A stretch of DNA of 64,000 nucleotides from positions 24,327 to 88,326 of the forward strand of contig JADLDY010000018.1 of the NCBI GenBank assembly GCA_020846435.1, written 5' to 3'. A program made the position numbers and the translations under genes. The notes beneath the pieces are model-generated. The model searched no databases. It was not told where the DNA came from and saw nothing but the letters and a program-made list of their open reading frames with translations. Positions within the stretch are counted from its first letter, which is position 1, and the number at the start of each line of letters is the position of its first letter. The DNA is from Deltaproteobacteria bacterium. Lineage in GTDB: Bacteria; Desulfobacterota; GWC2-55-46. Positions 36,887 to 45,206 of the stretch are shown here, piece by piece.

Positions 36887-37978
36887 ATGGGATTCAACTG
36901 CGGCATTGTAGGTCTACCGAACGTCGGTAAGTCGACGATATTCAACGCCATGACTGCGGCCGGCGCTGAGGCTTCGAACTACCCGTTCTGCACGATAAAC
37001 CCGAACATCGGCATGGTGCCTTTGAGGGACGAGCGGCTCGCGAAGCTCACCGAGCTGGCCAATCCGGAGAGGACATTGCCGACCGCGGTCGAGTTCGTCG
37101 ACATAGCCGGGATAGTGAAGGGCGCGAGCAAGGGCGAGGGGCTCGGCAACCAGTTCCTCGGCAACATCAGGAGCGTCGACATGATAGCCCATGTAGTCAG
37201 GTGCTTCGAGGATGAGCAGGTCGTGCACGTCGCCGGAAAGACCGACCCGCTTGGCGACATCGAGGTCATAAACATGGAACTCATATTCTCTGATCTCGAC
37301 ACTCTCGACAGAAGGCTCGAGAGGGCGGGCAAGCTCGTCAAGACCGGAGACAAGATGGTGGCCGAGGCTATGCCGGTGTACCAGGAACTGAAAAAGGCGT
37401 TTGAGGAGGGCCGCCCGGCAAGGAGCGTCCTTAACCCTGAGACAGCTCTGCTCGTGAAGGACCTGAACCTCCTTACGGCCAAGCCGGTCATATATGTCGC
37501 CAACGTCGATGAGAACGATCTGGCCGGCACATCCGCGGCAGCTCTTTCAGTCAGGAAGTTCGCCGAGGCCGAGGGCGCGGGTTTCGTCACCATCTGCGGC
37601 AAGATAGAATCCGAGATAGCCGAGCTCTCGGAAGAAGAGAGGGCCGAGTTCCTCTCCGGTCTCGGTTTGAAGGAATCCGGGCTCGACAGGCTGGCCGCCG
37701 CCGCGTACAGGCTTCTCGGGCTCATCACCTTTTTCACCGTTGGCAAAAAAGAGGTCCGTGCCTGGACCGTTGCGGCCGAATCAAAGGCGCCACAGGCGGC
37801 CGGCGTCATACACTCTGATTTCGAGCGCGGCTTCATTCGCGCCGAGGTCATGGCTTATGACGACTTCGTAAAGTATGGTTCGGAAGCTGCCTGCAAGGAC
37901 AAGGGCGTCCTCCGTGTCGAGGGCAAGGAATATGTGGTGCACGACGGCGATATCATGCACTTCAGGTTCAATGTCTGA
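36887..37978 (+). CDS. ychF: redox-regulated ATPase YchF (OLA1 family)
   Basis: A 363-residue Obg-type P-loop protein that prefers ATP over GTP. G1 GLPNVGKST, G3 DIAGIVKGASKGEGLG, the altered G4 NVDE and a C-terminal TGS domain (FFTVGKKEVRAWTV) are present. A GGAG site precedes the ATG. Last conserved housekeeping gene before the phage-type block. Confidence 0.96.
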   Translation: MGFNCGIVGLPNVGKSTIFNAMTAAGAEASNYPFCTINPNIGMVPLRDERLAKLTELANPERTLPTAVEFVDIAGIVKGASKGEGLGNQFLGNIRSVDMIAHVVRCFEDEQVVHVAGKTDPLGDIEVINMELIFSDLDTLDRRLERAGKLVKTGDKMVAEAMPVYQELKKAFEEGRPARSVLNPETALLVKDLNLLTAKPVIYVANVDENDLAGTSAAALSVRKFAEAEGAGFVTICGKIESEIAELSEEERAEFLSGLGLKESGLDRLAAAAYRLLGLITFFTVGKKEVRAWTVAAESKAPQAAGVIHSDFERGFIRAEVMAYDDFVKYGSEAACKDKGVLRVEGKEYVVHDGDIMHFRFNV

Positions 37979-38020
37979 TCTTTCCCGCTGAACTAAAGGA
38001 CAGTTGACACGCGCTTTTCG

Positions 38021-38059
38021 CCGGGCTGCCTTGACAGCCCGGCCTGCCGAAAGTATAAT
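38021..38059 (+). promoter_or_regulatory. consensus sigma-70 promoter with inverted repeat over the -35 box
   Basis: TTGACA (38031-38036), 17-bp spacer, TATAAT (38054-38059): both hexamers match the consensus exactly. A perfect 8-bp inverted repeat, CCGGGCTG (38021-38028) and CAGCCCGG (38035-38042), surrounds the -35 box. That is a classic repressor-site geometry. Transcription would start near 38066 and run into the gene at 38201. Confidence 0.7.
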
Positions 38060-38152
38060 ATTTCCACCCCGGTATTTTCGACTTTCCCCATTTTACTCCG
38101 ACAGCTCATGCCGCTGACGTGCGAGAGCCCGTTGTCCGGTTTTTTTATCGCG

Positions 38153-38174
38153 GCACATGTGCGTAATACGCACA
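38153..38174. promoter_or_regulatory. palindromes in the leader of the phage-type block
   Basis: GCACATGTGC (38153-38162) is a perfect palindrome and overlaps TGTGCGTAATACGCACA (38158-38174), a 17-bp dyad with 7-bp arms. They lie between the promoter and the first gene and may be operator sites or an RNA hairpin. Confidence 0.5.
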
Positions 38175-38200
38175 ATTTTGCGAAAAGGAGGAAGGCCGTC

Positions 38201-38464
38201 TTGACGATGGACCCGGAACATTTTTATGAGCGACTCAAACACTCAGGGACCGAGATAAGGGACATACTCTGGCCGCTTGTGGGGTTGAGCCCGAGGGAAC
38301 GGGCCGTCTTCACTGAATATCACTACTGGAACACGCACATGAAGGTCGTAGCTGAGAGCCACAGAATCTCACTCGGGAGGGCGTATGAAATCCTTTACAG
38401 GGCAGAGGAGAAAGTCGCGTCTGCAAGGTCACAGGAAGAGGAGGAGAAAGCTCAAGGCCTTTGA
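38201..38464 (+). CDS. sigma-70 region 4-like regulatory protein
   Basis: An 87-residue protein (TTG start at 38201, AGGAGG 9 bases upstream; an in-frame ATG at 38207 is the alternative). LSPRERAVFTEYHYWNTHMKVVAESHRISLGRAYEILYRAEEKVA matches, over residues 29-75, the helix-turn-helix plan of sigma region 4 (LxxRERxVF ... VAE ... VxxxLxRAxxK). The Glu-rich tail overlaps the next gene. It opens the phage-type block behind a consensus promoter and is followed by a terminator before the structural genes, as expected for a late regulator. Whether it binds DNA or RNA polymerase is inference. Confidence 0.6.
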   Translation: MTMDPEHFYERLKHSGTEIRDILWPLVGLSPRERAVFTEYHYWNTHMKVVAESHRISLGRAYEILYRAEEKVASARSQEEEEKAQGL

Positions 38465-38663
38465 GCTCGCCTCTGGCGCGGCCGTCAACTGGATGGAGTA
38501 CAAGACCATGCGCCAGTACCCGTCCATGGGTGACATGCTCGACCAGATGCGCCAGTACGGGTACAGGGGAGGGATAGAGAGCATGATGGAAAAAAACTGG
38601 AGCCCCGGGGACGACAGGCTCCAGGACTTTACGGCAATCGACTTCTCAGGAAAAGATCTTTAG
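38385..38663 (+). CDS. small Arg-rich phage-type protein
   Basis: A 92-residue protein with a very basic first 25 residues (RRKSRLQGHRKRRRKLK) followed by a Met- and Tyr-rich part without known fold. ATG 38385 has GGGAGG 4 bases upstream and lies inside the previous gene, which it overlaps by 80 bases. The basic stretch is the shifted reading of that gene's Glu codons, so it may be incidental. A later ATG at 38493 has no binding site. If the basic N-terminus is real, a lambda-N-like RNA-binding role is conceivable, since a strong terminator follows. No homologue recognised. Confidence 0.45.
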   Translation: MKSFTGQRRKSRLQGHRKRRRKLKAFELASGAAVNWMEYKTMRQYPSMGDMLDQMRQYGYRGGIESMMEKNWSPGDDRLQDFTAIDFSGKDL

Positions 38664-38683
38664 ATACCCGGGTAACCGGGCTG

Positions 38684-38719
38684 AAGGAGCCAGGCGTTTT
38701 ATGCCTGGCTCCTTTTTTT
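38684..38719 (+). terminator. rho-independent terminator ahead of the structural genes
   Basis: AAGGAGCCAGGC (38684-38695) pairs with GCCTGGCTCCTT (38703-38714) around a 7-base loop and is followed by a T run to 38719. It ends the regulatory unit and separates it from the terminase and later genes. The following 130 bases up to 38852 have no further clear feature. Confidence 0.9.
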
Positions 38720-38851
38720 ATTGCAAAAATACACGGCTTTTACACGCGGTAAAGAATAAATACGCCCACACCTGCCCAGTATAGAAAGGTTTTTTCAACA
38801 TGGGGTAAAAAAAAACACCAAAGGGCAAATAGCTTTCGGGAGGTGGCTGTC

Positions 38852-39034
38852 ATGGTGGGCGCAACCGGGGAGAACGGCGTGAAAGTCGAGAGGCAGGGGG
38901 GCTATTTCAAGAGACCGGCTGGGCGCAGGGTGCTTTTGCGCGAGCCTGAGGTCTGCGCCGAGTGCAACAGGGTCTTCGTAAGTCTGTACTCGTTAAGGTC
39001 GTGCGCGGACCATCTCGGTCTCGAAGAGATATAG
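38852..39034 (+). CDS. 60-residue zinc-ribbon-like protein
   Basis: ATG 38852 has GGGAGG 8 bases upstream; the frame is open from GTG 38843 but that start overlaps the binding site. The C-terminal half has CAECNRVFVSLYSLRSCADHL, a CxxC...CxxH pattern likely to bind zinc. Small zinc-ribbon proteins are common in phage early regions; the target is unknown. The stop is 14 bases before the small terminase start. Confidence 0.55.
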   Translation: MVGATGENGVKVERQGGYFKRPAGRRVLLREPEVCAECNRVFVSLYSLRSCADHLGLEEI

Positions 39035-39048
39035 GAGGGCGCTCAAGT

Positions 39049-39495
39049 GTGGGGATCGACTGGAAAAGTCTGAAAAAGGAGTACGAGTCAGGCCAGGCTT
39101 TAAAATCTCTGGCTGAAAAATACAATTGCCACTCCGGCAGCATACGAAGGAAGGCAAAAAAGGAATGCTGGCGGAAAAAAGGCGTAGAAAGACAGGATGG
39201 GAGCCCCGCTGAAAAAGAGGCGGCGACGCTGCCTGAAAGCCACAGAAGCTTCTGGAGGGGCGTTGAAAAAAAGCTCGCCAGCGGGCTCAAGACAAAGGAC
39301 CTGAAAAAGGGTCTTGATGAGCTGAAGGTCGCGAAGATGGCCGGAGAGGTGATCTCCGGGATGATAAGGAGCAAGAGGCTTGAGCTCGGCTTCGAAGAGG
39401 CCGGAGTGGAAAAGGACGCGGATGAGGCAGATGAGATTGCCGGCGAGATGGCACGCGTTACGGCCGCATCCGGAGCAGAGGAGGCTGTGGACTGA
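39049..39495 (+). CDS. terminase small subunit-like protein
   Basis: A 148-residue protein starting at GTG 39049, with AGGAGGG 9 bases upstream. The first about 45 residues (IDWKSLKKEYESGQALKSLAEKYNCHSGSIRRKAKKEGW-like) are a helix-turn-helix of the type that begins phage small terminases. Coiled, acidic helices follow. It overlaps the large terminase by 74 bases, as in many phages. Function (DNA recognition for packaging) follows from context and the HTH pattern. Confidence 0.65.
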   Translation: MGIDWKSLKKEYESGQALKSLAEKYNCHSGSIRRKAKKECWRKKGVERQDGSPAEKEAATLPESHRSFWRGVEKKLASGLKTKDLKKGLDELKVAKMAGEVISGMIRSKRLELGFEEAGVEKDADEADEIAGEMARVTAASGAEEAVD

Positions 39496-40687
39496 GGCAA
39501 AGAGGTTCGCGGTCGTCCCAGCCGGAAGGAGAAGCGGCAAGACCGAGATAGCCAAGAGGCGGCTCGTTTGCGGCCTGCCCGCGAAAAAGCCGTGGAGCGA
39601 CCCGCGCTACTTCGCGGCCGCGCCCACGAGGGAGCAGGCCAAGAGGGTCTACTGGAACGACATCAAGGCGCTCGTGCCTGGAAAATGGGTCAAAAAGGTC
39701 TACGAGAGCGACCTGTGCGTAACCACGAAGTACAAAAGCGAGCTCTGGGTCCTCGGCATGGACAGGCCTGAGAGGATCGAGGGCACTCCCTGGGACGGCG
39801 GCGTGCTCGACGAGTACGCCAACATGAAGCCCAACGCCTGGACCGAGAACATAAGGCCGGCTCTCGCTGACAGGGCTGGCTGGTGCTGGTTCGTCGGAGT
39901 GCCCGAGGGCCTGAACCATTACAAAGACCTCGCTGATTACGCGGGCTCTGGAAGCGACGCTGACTGGGGGCTGTACAGGTGGAACTCTTCCGGGATACTG
40001 CCGGCCGCTGAGATAGAGGCGGCCAGGCGAGTTATGGACCCGAGGACTTTCAGGCAGGAGTTCGAGGCGAGTTTCGAGGGCTCCACAGGGCGCGCGTACT
40101 ACGCTTACAATTCCAAGAGGCACGAGGACTCGTCTATCAGCGTGAACAAGAGGTTGAAGCTTTTTGTCTGCTGCGACTTCAACGTGGGCCTCAGCGTCTG
40201 GGAGGTAGTCCAGGCTGACAAAGGCCGCGTGCAGGTCGTCGACGAGATAGCGTTGAGGGACACTAACACGCTTGAGATGGGGAGATTGGTGCTCTCGAAG
40301 TACGGCTCGCACACGGAGGGCATAGCCGTCTACGGCGACTCGGCCGGGATGAACAGGTCGACCGCCGGAAAGAGCGACTACGCCATTCTCTACGAGCTTG
40401 GCCTCCGTGACCAGAGGATAGGCAGGGCCAACCCGCCTGTGCGAGACAGGGTGAACTCGGTCAACGCCCTTCTTGAGAACGCTGACGGTGAGGCCCGTCT
40501 CTTTCACCACCCGAGGTGCGCTCATCTCAAGAAGGACCTCGAGACAGTTGAATGGCTGTCAAACGGCGGGCTCGACAAGTCAAACTCTGAGAGGACTCAC
40601 GCAACAGACGCGCTCGGGTACTTTGTCGAGCGCGAATACCCCTTGAGGATTGACAGGCCGGACCCTGGCATGAGGTTTTACAAATAA
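39422..40687 (+). CDS. phage terminase large subunit
   Basis: A 421-residue packaging motor. Walker A-type loop PAGRRSGKTEIAKRR near residue 35, Walker B-type GGVLDEYANM near 123, then a nuclease domain with acidic residues in CCDFNVG, YGDSAGMN and HATDALGYF. ATG 39422 has AAAGGA 5 bases upstream; an earlier ATG (39380) also opens the frame. It cuts and pumps concatemeric DNA into proheads. This is the strongest marker that the block once packaged DNA. Confidence 0.88.
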   Translation: MRQMRLPARWHALRPHPEQRRLWTEAKRFAVVPAGRRSGKTEIAKRRLVCGLPAKKPWSDPRYFAAAPTREQAKRVYWNDIKALVPGKWVKKVYESDLCVTTKYKSELWVLGMDRPERIEGTPWDGGVLDEYANMKPNAWTENIRPALADRAGWCWFVGVPEGLNHYKDLADYAGSGSDADWGLYRWNSSGILPAAEIEAARRVMDPRTFRQEFEASFEGSTGRAYYAYNSKRHEDSSISVNKRLKLFVCCDFNVGLSVWEVVQADKGRVQVVDEIALRDTNTLEMGRLVLSKYGSHTEGIAVYGDSAGMNRSTAGKSDYAILYELGLRDQRIGRANPPVRDRVNSVNALLENADGEARLFHHPRCAHLKKDLETVEWLSNGGLDKSNSERTHATDALGYFVEREYPLRIDRPDPGMRFYK

Positions 40688-40703
40688 ACAGTATGGAGGA
40701 GAG

Positions 40704-42053
40704 ATGACCCGGGAGGAACTCGAAAGCACGCATCCGCTCTACGACTCTCTGAGAGATGAATGGCTGTTCCACGTCCGCTCGTACTTCGGCGGGAAGATGT
40801 ACAAGGAGGGGAACTACCTCCTGCAGCACCCGTTCGAGAGTTCGGCCAACTACGGGCGCAGAAAGGCGACGAGCTACTACTACAACTACTGCGGGCCGGT
40901 CGTTGACATCTTCGTCTCTCACCTTTTCAGGAAGGATGCCGTGAGGGAGTACGGCTCTTTGTCGGGCGACAGCCTCTTCAGGCTCTTTCTCTTGGACGCG
41001 GACCTCGAGGGCAATACCTTCAGCCATTTCATGCGCGACGCGCAGAGGTTCGCGTCCATCTACGGCAGGGTCTCCATCATGGTAGACAAGCCGCAGGCGC
41101 TGCCCGCTACGCGTGCCGAGGCCGAGGAGTACGGAATAAGGCCGTATTTGTCCCTTGTGACGCCGGAGAATCTCCTCGACTGGTCGTTCGCGAGGCTACC
41201 CTATTCGGGCAGGGTTGTCCTCGATTCGGTCAAGGTCAGGGAAGCGCCGGACACGTACAGGATCTGGAACAGGGACGGCTGGGAGCTCTGGCAGATACTT
41301 TCCGCAACCGGCGAGGTGCGCCTTGCTGATGCCGGGTGGCACGGGCTCGGAGAGGTGCCGATAGTCAACCTCTACAACAAGCGCTCAGGCACAAGGATGG
41401 CCGGGGTCTCGGACATACAGGACATAGCCGACATCAACAGGAACATCTATTACCTGTGTTCGGACGCCAGGGAGATAATCGAGAACACGGCCTTCCCGAT
41501 GCTCGCCGTGCCGTACTCGAGGGGCTCCTCTGAGGAGAGGGAGGTAGGCCCGAGGAACATACTGCAGTTCGACCCGGCCGAGCCGAACTCGAGGCCCATG
41601 TGGCTGGAGGCGCCCCATTCATCGCTCTCAGAGATAAGGGAGTGGGTGCAGCGCGACATAGAGGAGATTTACAGGATAGCCAAGCTCGGCGGCGTCAAGG
41701 CGGTGGAGGCGACGGCAACGAGGTCCGGGGTCGCCCTCGAGATCGAGCACCAGCAGCTCTACGCCACTTTGAGCGAGAAGGCAGACAACGTGGAGCAGGC
41801 CGAGCAGAGGGTCCTGGAGCTGTGGGCGAAGTGGGAGGGCAGGGCCTTTGACGGCCGCATAGACTACCCTGACGATTTCTCGATAAGGGACATGGAGAGG
41901 GACCTGCAGAGCGTGTTGAGCGCGAGGACGGCGGCTGTCGAATCCGCGACCTTCAACAGGGAGCTGCAGAAGAAAATAGTCAGGATGGTGCTGCCGAAGA
42001 CAGACGAGGCGCTCCTTGCGAGCATCAATGAAGAGATAGATTCAGGGATATAA
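40704..42053 (+). CDS. phage portal protein
   Basis: A 449-residue protein in the position of a portal, directly after terminase. Sequence features agree with portal-like DUF4055 proteins: SYYYNYCGPVVDIFVSHLFRK near the N-terminus, QDIADINRNIYYLCSDAREIIENTAFPML in the middle (residues 235-263) and a helical, charged C-terminus. The portal forms the dodecamer through which DNA enters and is the platform for the tail. The family call is moderate; the role is supported by context. Confidence 0.68.
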   Translation: MTREELESTHPLYDSLRDEWLFHVRSYFGGKMYKEGNYLLQHPFESSANYGRRKATSYYYNYCGPVVDIFVSHLFRKDAVREYGSLSGDSLFRLFLLDADLEGNTFSHFMRDAQRFASIYGRVSIMVDKPQALPATRAEAEEYGIRPYLSLVTPENLLDWSFARLPYSGRVVLDSVKVREAPDTYRIWNRDGWELWQILSATGEVRLADAGWHGLGEVPIVNLYNKRSGTRMAGVSDIQDIADINRNIYYLCSDAREIIENTAFPMLAVPYSRGSSEEREVGPRNILQFDPAEPNSRPMWLEAPHSSLSEIREWVQRDIEEIYRIAKLGGVKAVEATATRSGVALEIEHQQLYATLSEKADNVEQAEQRVLELWAKWEGRAFDGRIDYPDDFSIRDMERDLQSVLSARTAAVESATFNRELQKKIVRMVLPKTDEALLASINEEIDSGI

Positions 42054-42144
42054 AGCGGGCGCGCTTGACAATGCTTTACCTTTCGGCCGAAGACCCCGCG
42101 GCTGAATAAATGGGAGAAGGGGGAATCAAAAGGAGGCGCACATC

Positions 42145-42795
42145 ATGGTTGACGAACTCAAAACGGGTAATTTGGAAGGCCAGGCAAGGGATGAGTCAAG
42201 GGTGAGTTTCCTTCCCGAGCAGCAGGCCAGGGTCCAGGAGCTTATAGACGAGGCTTACAGGAAGGCCTATACAAAGGCGCAGAGGTCAGGCGCGGCAGGG
42301 GCTGACGTCGACAAGCTCAAGGCCGAGGTTGAAAGGCTCAGGGAAGACAGGAAGTCTGCGAGCCTGCTGCGCGCGATATCGCGCCACAGCGTGGTAGACG
42401 CCGAGGAAGTGACAGAGCTCCTCAGGAACAGGGTGAGGGCGGAAGAGGACGGGTCGCTCAAGGTGATAGGGGAATCAGGGGCCGCGAGGGTGAACAACTC
42501 AGGCCAGCCCATGAGCATAGAGGAGTTCGTCGACTCGTGGCTCAGCGAGAGGCCGCACCATCTGAGGGTGTCGGCTTCCAGCGGCGCTGGTTCCCTTGGA
42601 GCGCGTCTCTCATCGTCTTCAGCGAGATATGACCTCTCCGACCCTTCCTCGTGGCGGGCCATGCCGCGCGAGGAGCTCGACAGGCTCTTGAAAGAAGGCG
42701 TCGACGTAAAAGGGGCCGCAGGCCAGAACTACAAGTTCAGGGATGTGAAAAATCCTTTCCTTGAAGCTCGAAAAAGAAAGTTTCAGTCCGCATAG
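42145..42795 (+). CDS. scaffold-like head assembly protein
   Basis: A 216-residue acidic, coiled-coil-rich protein: the helix 28-75 (ARVQELIDEAYRKAYTK...VDKLKAEVERLRED) is followed by a low-complexity Ser/Gly stretch (SASSGAGSLGARLSSSS) and an Arg-rich tail. It sits just before the major capsid gene, where scaffolds are normally encoded. No enzymatic motif. Role by position and composition. Confidence 0.5.
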   Translation: MVDELKTGNLEGQARDESRVSFLPEQQARVQELIDEAYRKAYTKAQRSGAAGADVDKLKAEVERLREDRKSASLLRAISRHSVVDAEEVTELLRNRVRAEEDGSLKVIGESGAARVNNSGQPMSIEEFVDSWLSERPHHLRVSASSGAGSLGARLSSSSARYDLSDPSSWRAMPREELDRLLKEGVDVKGAAGQNYKFRDVKNPFLEARKRKFQSA

Positions 42796-42828
42796 AAAGC
42801 GGTCAAAAGACAGGAGGAAAAAAGTCTT

Positions 42829-43692
42829 ATGGCAAATGAAGTAACTACATCGGCAGGTTCCGCAGGCGAGCTCATAGCGGCGGAGATAGTCTCGAGGCTC
42901 GTAATCGACGCGGCGTATGCCGAGGCCGCGCTGCCGCCGCTTGTGAGGGTGGCGGACATAAGCTCTGAGTCGACTCTTTCTGTCGACTTCCCGAAGTGGC
43001 CGCTCCTTACGGCCGCAGACCTGACGGAAGCCGCGGACATGAGCAACACGGCCGTGAACACCTCGTCTACGCTCCTTACAGCAGACGAGGCCGGAATAAT
43101 GATAACGGTCACGGACATGCTCTTGAACGGCGCGGGCCTCGGCGGCCTGGAGCCGTTCGCGACCGAATTGGGCAAGGCGCTTGCCAACAAGATAGACGCT
43201 GATCTCCTTTTGAGCGCGTCCAGCTTCACCAACTCTGTCGGCGCTTCAGGCGTTGACATGACCGAGGACGACTTCCTCTCGGCCATATACACGCTCGAAC
43301 TCGGCAGCGCCAAGGGGCCGTTCGTCGCGGTATTGCACCCTTACCAGGTAAGCAACCTGAGAAGGGCAATCGCCGCCTCAACCGGCGCTGTCTGGGGCGG
43401 GCCTTCAACACCCGCCGTTGACCTCGGCTCTCTCGGCACGCTCTACGGCGTCGACATAGTGCAGTCGACCAACTGCGCTTCGGTCAACGTCAACGCGGAT
43501 AGAATGGGCGTGATGATGCCGCTCGGCAACCAGTCAGGCCTTGCCTACGTGCTGAAAACCGGCGCCAAGACCGAGTTCCAGAGGGACGCGTCCCTGCGTG
43601 CCACCGAGATAGTCGTCACGGCGGTCTACGGACACGGCTGCGTCAACGCCGCCGCCAACGGCGGAGTAAAGATAATAACCAACCACGAGTAA
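42829..43692 (+). CDS. major capsid protein
   Basis: A 287-residue protein with the pattern of HK97-fold capsids: an N-terminal EVTTSAGSAGELIAAEIVSRLVIDAA segment (about 3-28), spine helix and a P-domain-like ATELGKALANKIDADLLL section. SAIYTLELGSAKGPFVAVLHPYQVSNLRRAI (residues 143-174) matches the conserved region of phage capsid proteins. AGGAGGAAAAAAGTCTT precedes the ATG. Position after the scaffold and before the neck genes agrees. Confidence 0.72.
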   Translation: MANEVTTSAGSAGELIAAEIVSRLVIDAAYAEAALPPLVRVADISSESTLSVDFPKWPLLTAADLTEAADMSNTAVNTSSTLLTADEAGIMITVTDMLLNGAGLGGLEPFATELGKALANKIDADLLLSASSFTNSVGASGVDMTEDDFLSAIYTLELGSAKGPFVAVLHPYQVSNLRRAIAASTGAVWGGPSTPAVDLGSLGTLYGVDIVQSTNCASVNVNADRMGVMMPLGNQSGLAYVLKTGAKTEFQRDASLRATEIVVTAVYGHGCVNAAANGGVKIITNHE

Positions 43693-43743
43693 GGAAAAGC
43701 CGGGGAGGGGGAATTCAAGGCCCCTTCCCGGCAACTTGAAAAA

Positions 43744-44139
43744 ATGGCGATAGAGATAGCCTCATTATTGAAAAAAGGATTTACGCCGATTGTTGCCAAC
43801 AGGTACGCGGCCGTGTCATGGCAGGGTGAGGCTCTCCGTGATTTCTGGATGTGGAACGGCCAGGTCTCCGTAGGGCCGAGGGGCAGGTCTATACAGACTG
43901 TCAAGGTCTCTGACCTCAAGGAGGCAAGCGTTCGCCTGTGGCGTGACAGATGGGTCCCTTTGAGGTGGGACAGAGCTCTTCTGCGGCGCATGGAAGAGAG
44001 TCTCAGGAGACATGCCGGCCTCAAAAAGCAGGGCGTGGTTTTTCCTGATACCCCATTTTTGCCGGACCCGGCGACGATACCTTCTGATTGCGTGACGCCT
44101 GAGATCGAGGAGTTCATGTCAAACGGGGGCGTGAAGTGA
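43744..44139 (+). CDS. phage-type protein of unknown function
   Basis: A 131-residue soluble basic protein; regions around residues 34-76 are Trp- and Arg-rich (WMWNGQVSVGPRGRS, RLWRDRWVPLRWDRALLRR). It lies between the capsid and connector genes, and its last codons overlap the start of a small gene at 44136. A neck, decoration or head-completion role is possible; no family recognised. Confidence 0.55.
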   Translation: MAIEIASLLKKGFTPIVANRYAAVSWQGEALRDFWMWNGQVSVGPRGRSIQTVKVSDLKEASVRLWRDRWVPLRWDRALLRRMEESLRRHAGLKKQGVVFPDTPFLPDPATIPSDCVTPEIEEFMSNGGVK

Positions 44140-44294
44140 AAGAGAGAGCGGCCGTCGAGCGGCTTATTAAAAGAATTTACGACGAAAGGCTCAAGCGCAC
44201 AGGGAAAACACCTGACGCGAGAGAGGCCAGGGATATTGAACGCAAGGCCAAAGAGACGGCAGAGGCGGCCGACAACAGGAAAAAAAGGAAGTAG
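44136..44294 (+). CDS. 52-residue highly charged small protein
   Basis: GTG 44136 overlaps the previous stop by 4 bases; a G-rich region upstream may serve as ribosome site. The 52 residues are mostly Lys, Arg, Glu and Ala in a continuous predicted helix (ERAAVERLIKRIYDERLKR to DNRKKRK). No hydrophobic core. Probably a head/neck accessory protein; too short to assign. Confidence 0.5.
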   Translation: MKERAAVERLIKRIYDERLKRTGKTPDAREARDIERKAKETAEAADNRKKRK

Positions 44295-44321
44295 AGAGCT
44301 TCAAGGCTCTGGAGGCATGAG

Positions 44322-45206
44322 ATGAAGCAGCAGTTCCTGGCTGAGACCCCGGACACGTTCAGAACATATATTTACGAGAACAACCTCAAGGCAGTGCCTG
44401 ATTCTGCAAGCATAAGCATATGCAGGCCCGCAGGCGGCCAGCTTGTCTCGGGCGCTTCGATGGTGATAGGCGCTGACGGGTTACTCTCTTTTGAGTTTAC
44501 GGCTGATGATAACCTCGTCCCATGGCTCGACTACAAGGCTGAAGTCGAGTACGCAATAGCTTCAAAGACGCACCGCGCTGTCCTCTTCTACGACGTAGTG
44601 CGCTCACGGCTTGCCAAGGTAATAACTGATGACGACATATTCGCAGAGCTGCCGCAGCTGCGCGACAGGGGCTGGAGCGTCTCAGGGACAGCGGAGTCAG
44701 GCTCACAGACGCTAATCATTGACAGCCGCCTCAAGAGGTTCGGCGACGCTTACTTCACAGGAGGCGTCGCAGAGTGTCCGGCAAAAGCCGAGACAAGGGA
44801 GATAAGGGACTTCGACGCGTCTACCGGGACGCTTACTGTCGAGGCGTTCTCGTCAGCGGTCGCCCCCGGGGATAAGTACCTTCTGACAAGGCCGTTTTCA
44901 AGGGAGATACAAAGGGCGTTCGAAAAGATCGAAGACGAGCTCAAGCGCCTCGGGAAGAGACCGCACCTGGTGCTCGATTCCCATGACCTGAGGGAGGCTC
45001 ACATCTACCTGTCGGTCGCGGAGGCCTGCAAGGGGCTCGCGTCCGAAAACAAGGGGATATGGTGGGAGCTGTGGAAGGAGTACGAGGCCAAGGCCGGTGC
45101 CGCGTACTCGGGGCTCCGCCTCAAGTACGATTATTCGGGCGACGGCTCGATAACAGGCGCTGAAGGTGAGTTGGCTTTCGGCTCTCTTAAGGCAGGAAGG
45201 CGCTGA
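44322..45206 (+). CDS. connector / head-tail adaptor-like protein
   Basis: A 294-residue soluble protein with beta-rich N-terminal half and helical C-terminal half that ends in KAGAAYSGLRLKYDYSGDG. It begins MKQQFLAETPDTFRTYIYE. The stop base overlaps the start of the next gene. By position between capsid and tail tube it is expected to be a head-tail adaptor or neck protein. No firm family match. Confidence 0.5.
   Translation: MKQQFLAETPDTFRTYIYENNLKAVPDSASISICRPAGGQLVSGASMVIGADGLLSFEFTADDNLVPWLDYKAEVEYAIASKTHRAVLFYDVVRSRLAKVITDDDIFAELPQLRDRGWSVSGTAESGSQTLIIDSRLKRFGDAYFTGGVAECPAKAETREIRDFDASTGTLTVEAFSSAVAPGDKYLLTRPFSREIQRAFEKIEDELKRLGKRPHLVLDSHDLREAHIYLSVAEACKGLASENKGIWWELWKEYEAKAGAAYSGLRLKYDYSGDGSITGAEGELAFGSLKAGRR

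Noticed and set aside
42065..42093. TTGACA before the scaffold-like gene as a promoter
   Set aside because: No -10 hexamer at the required distance.
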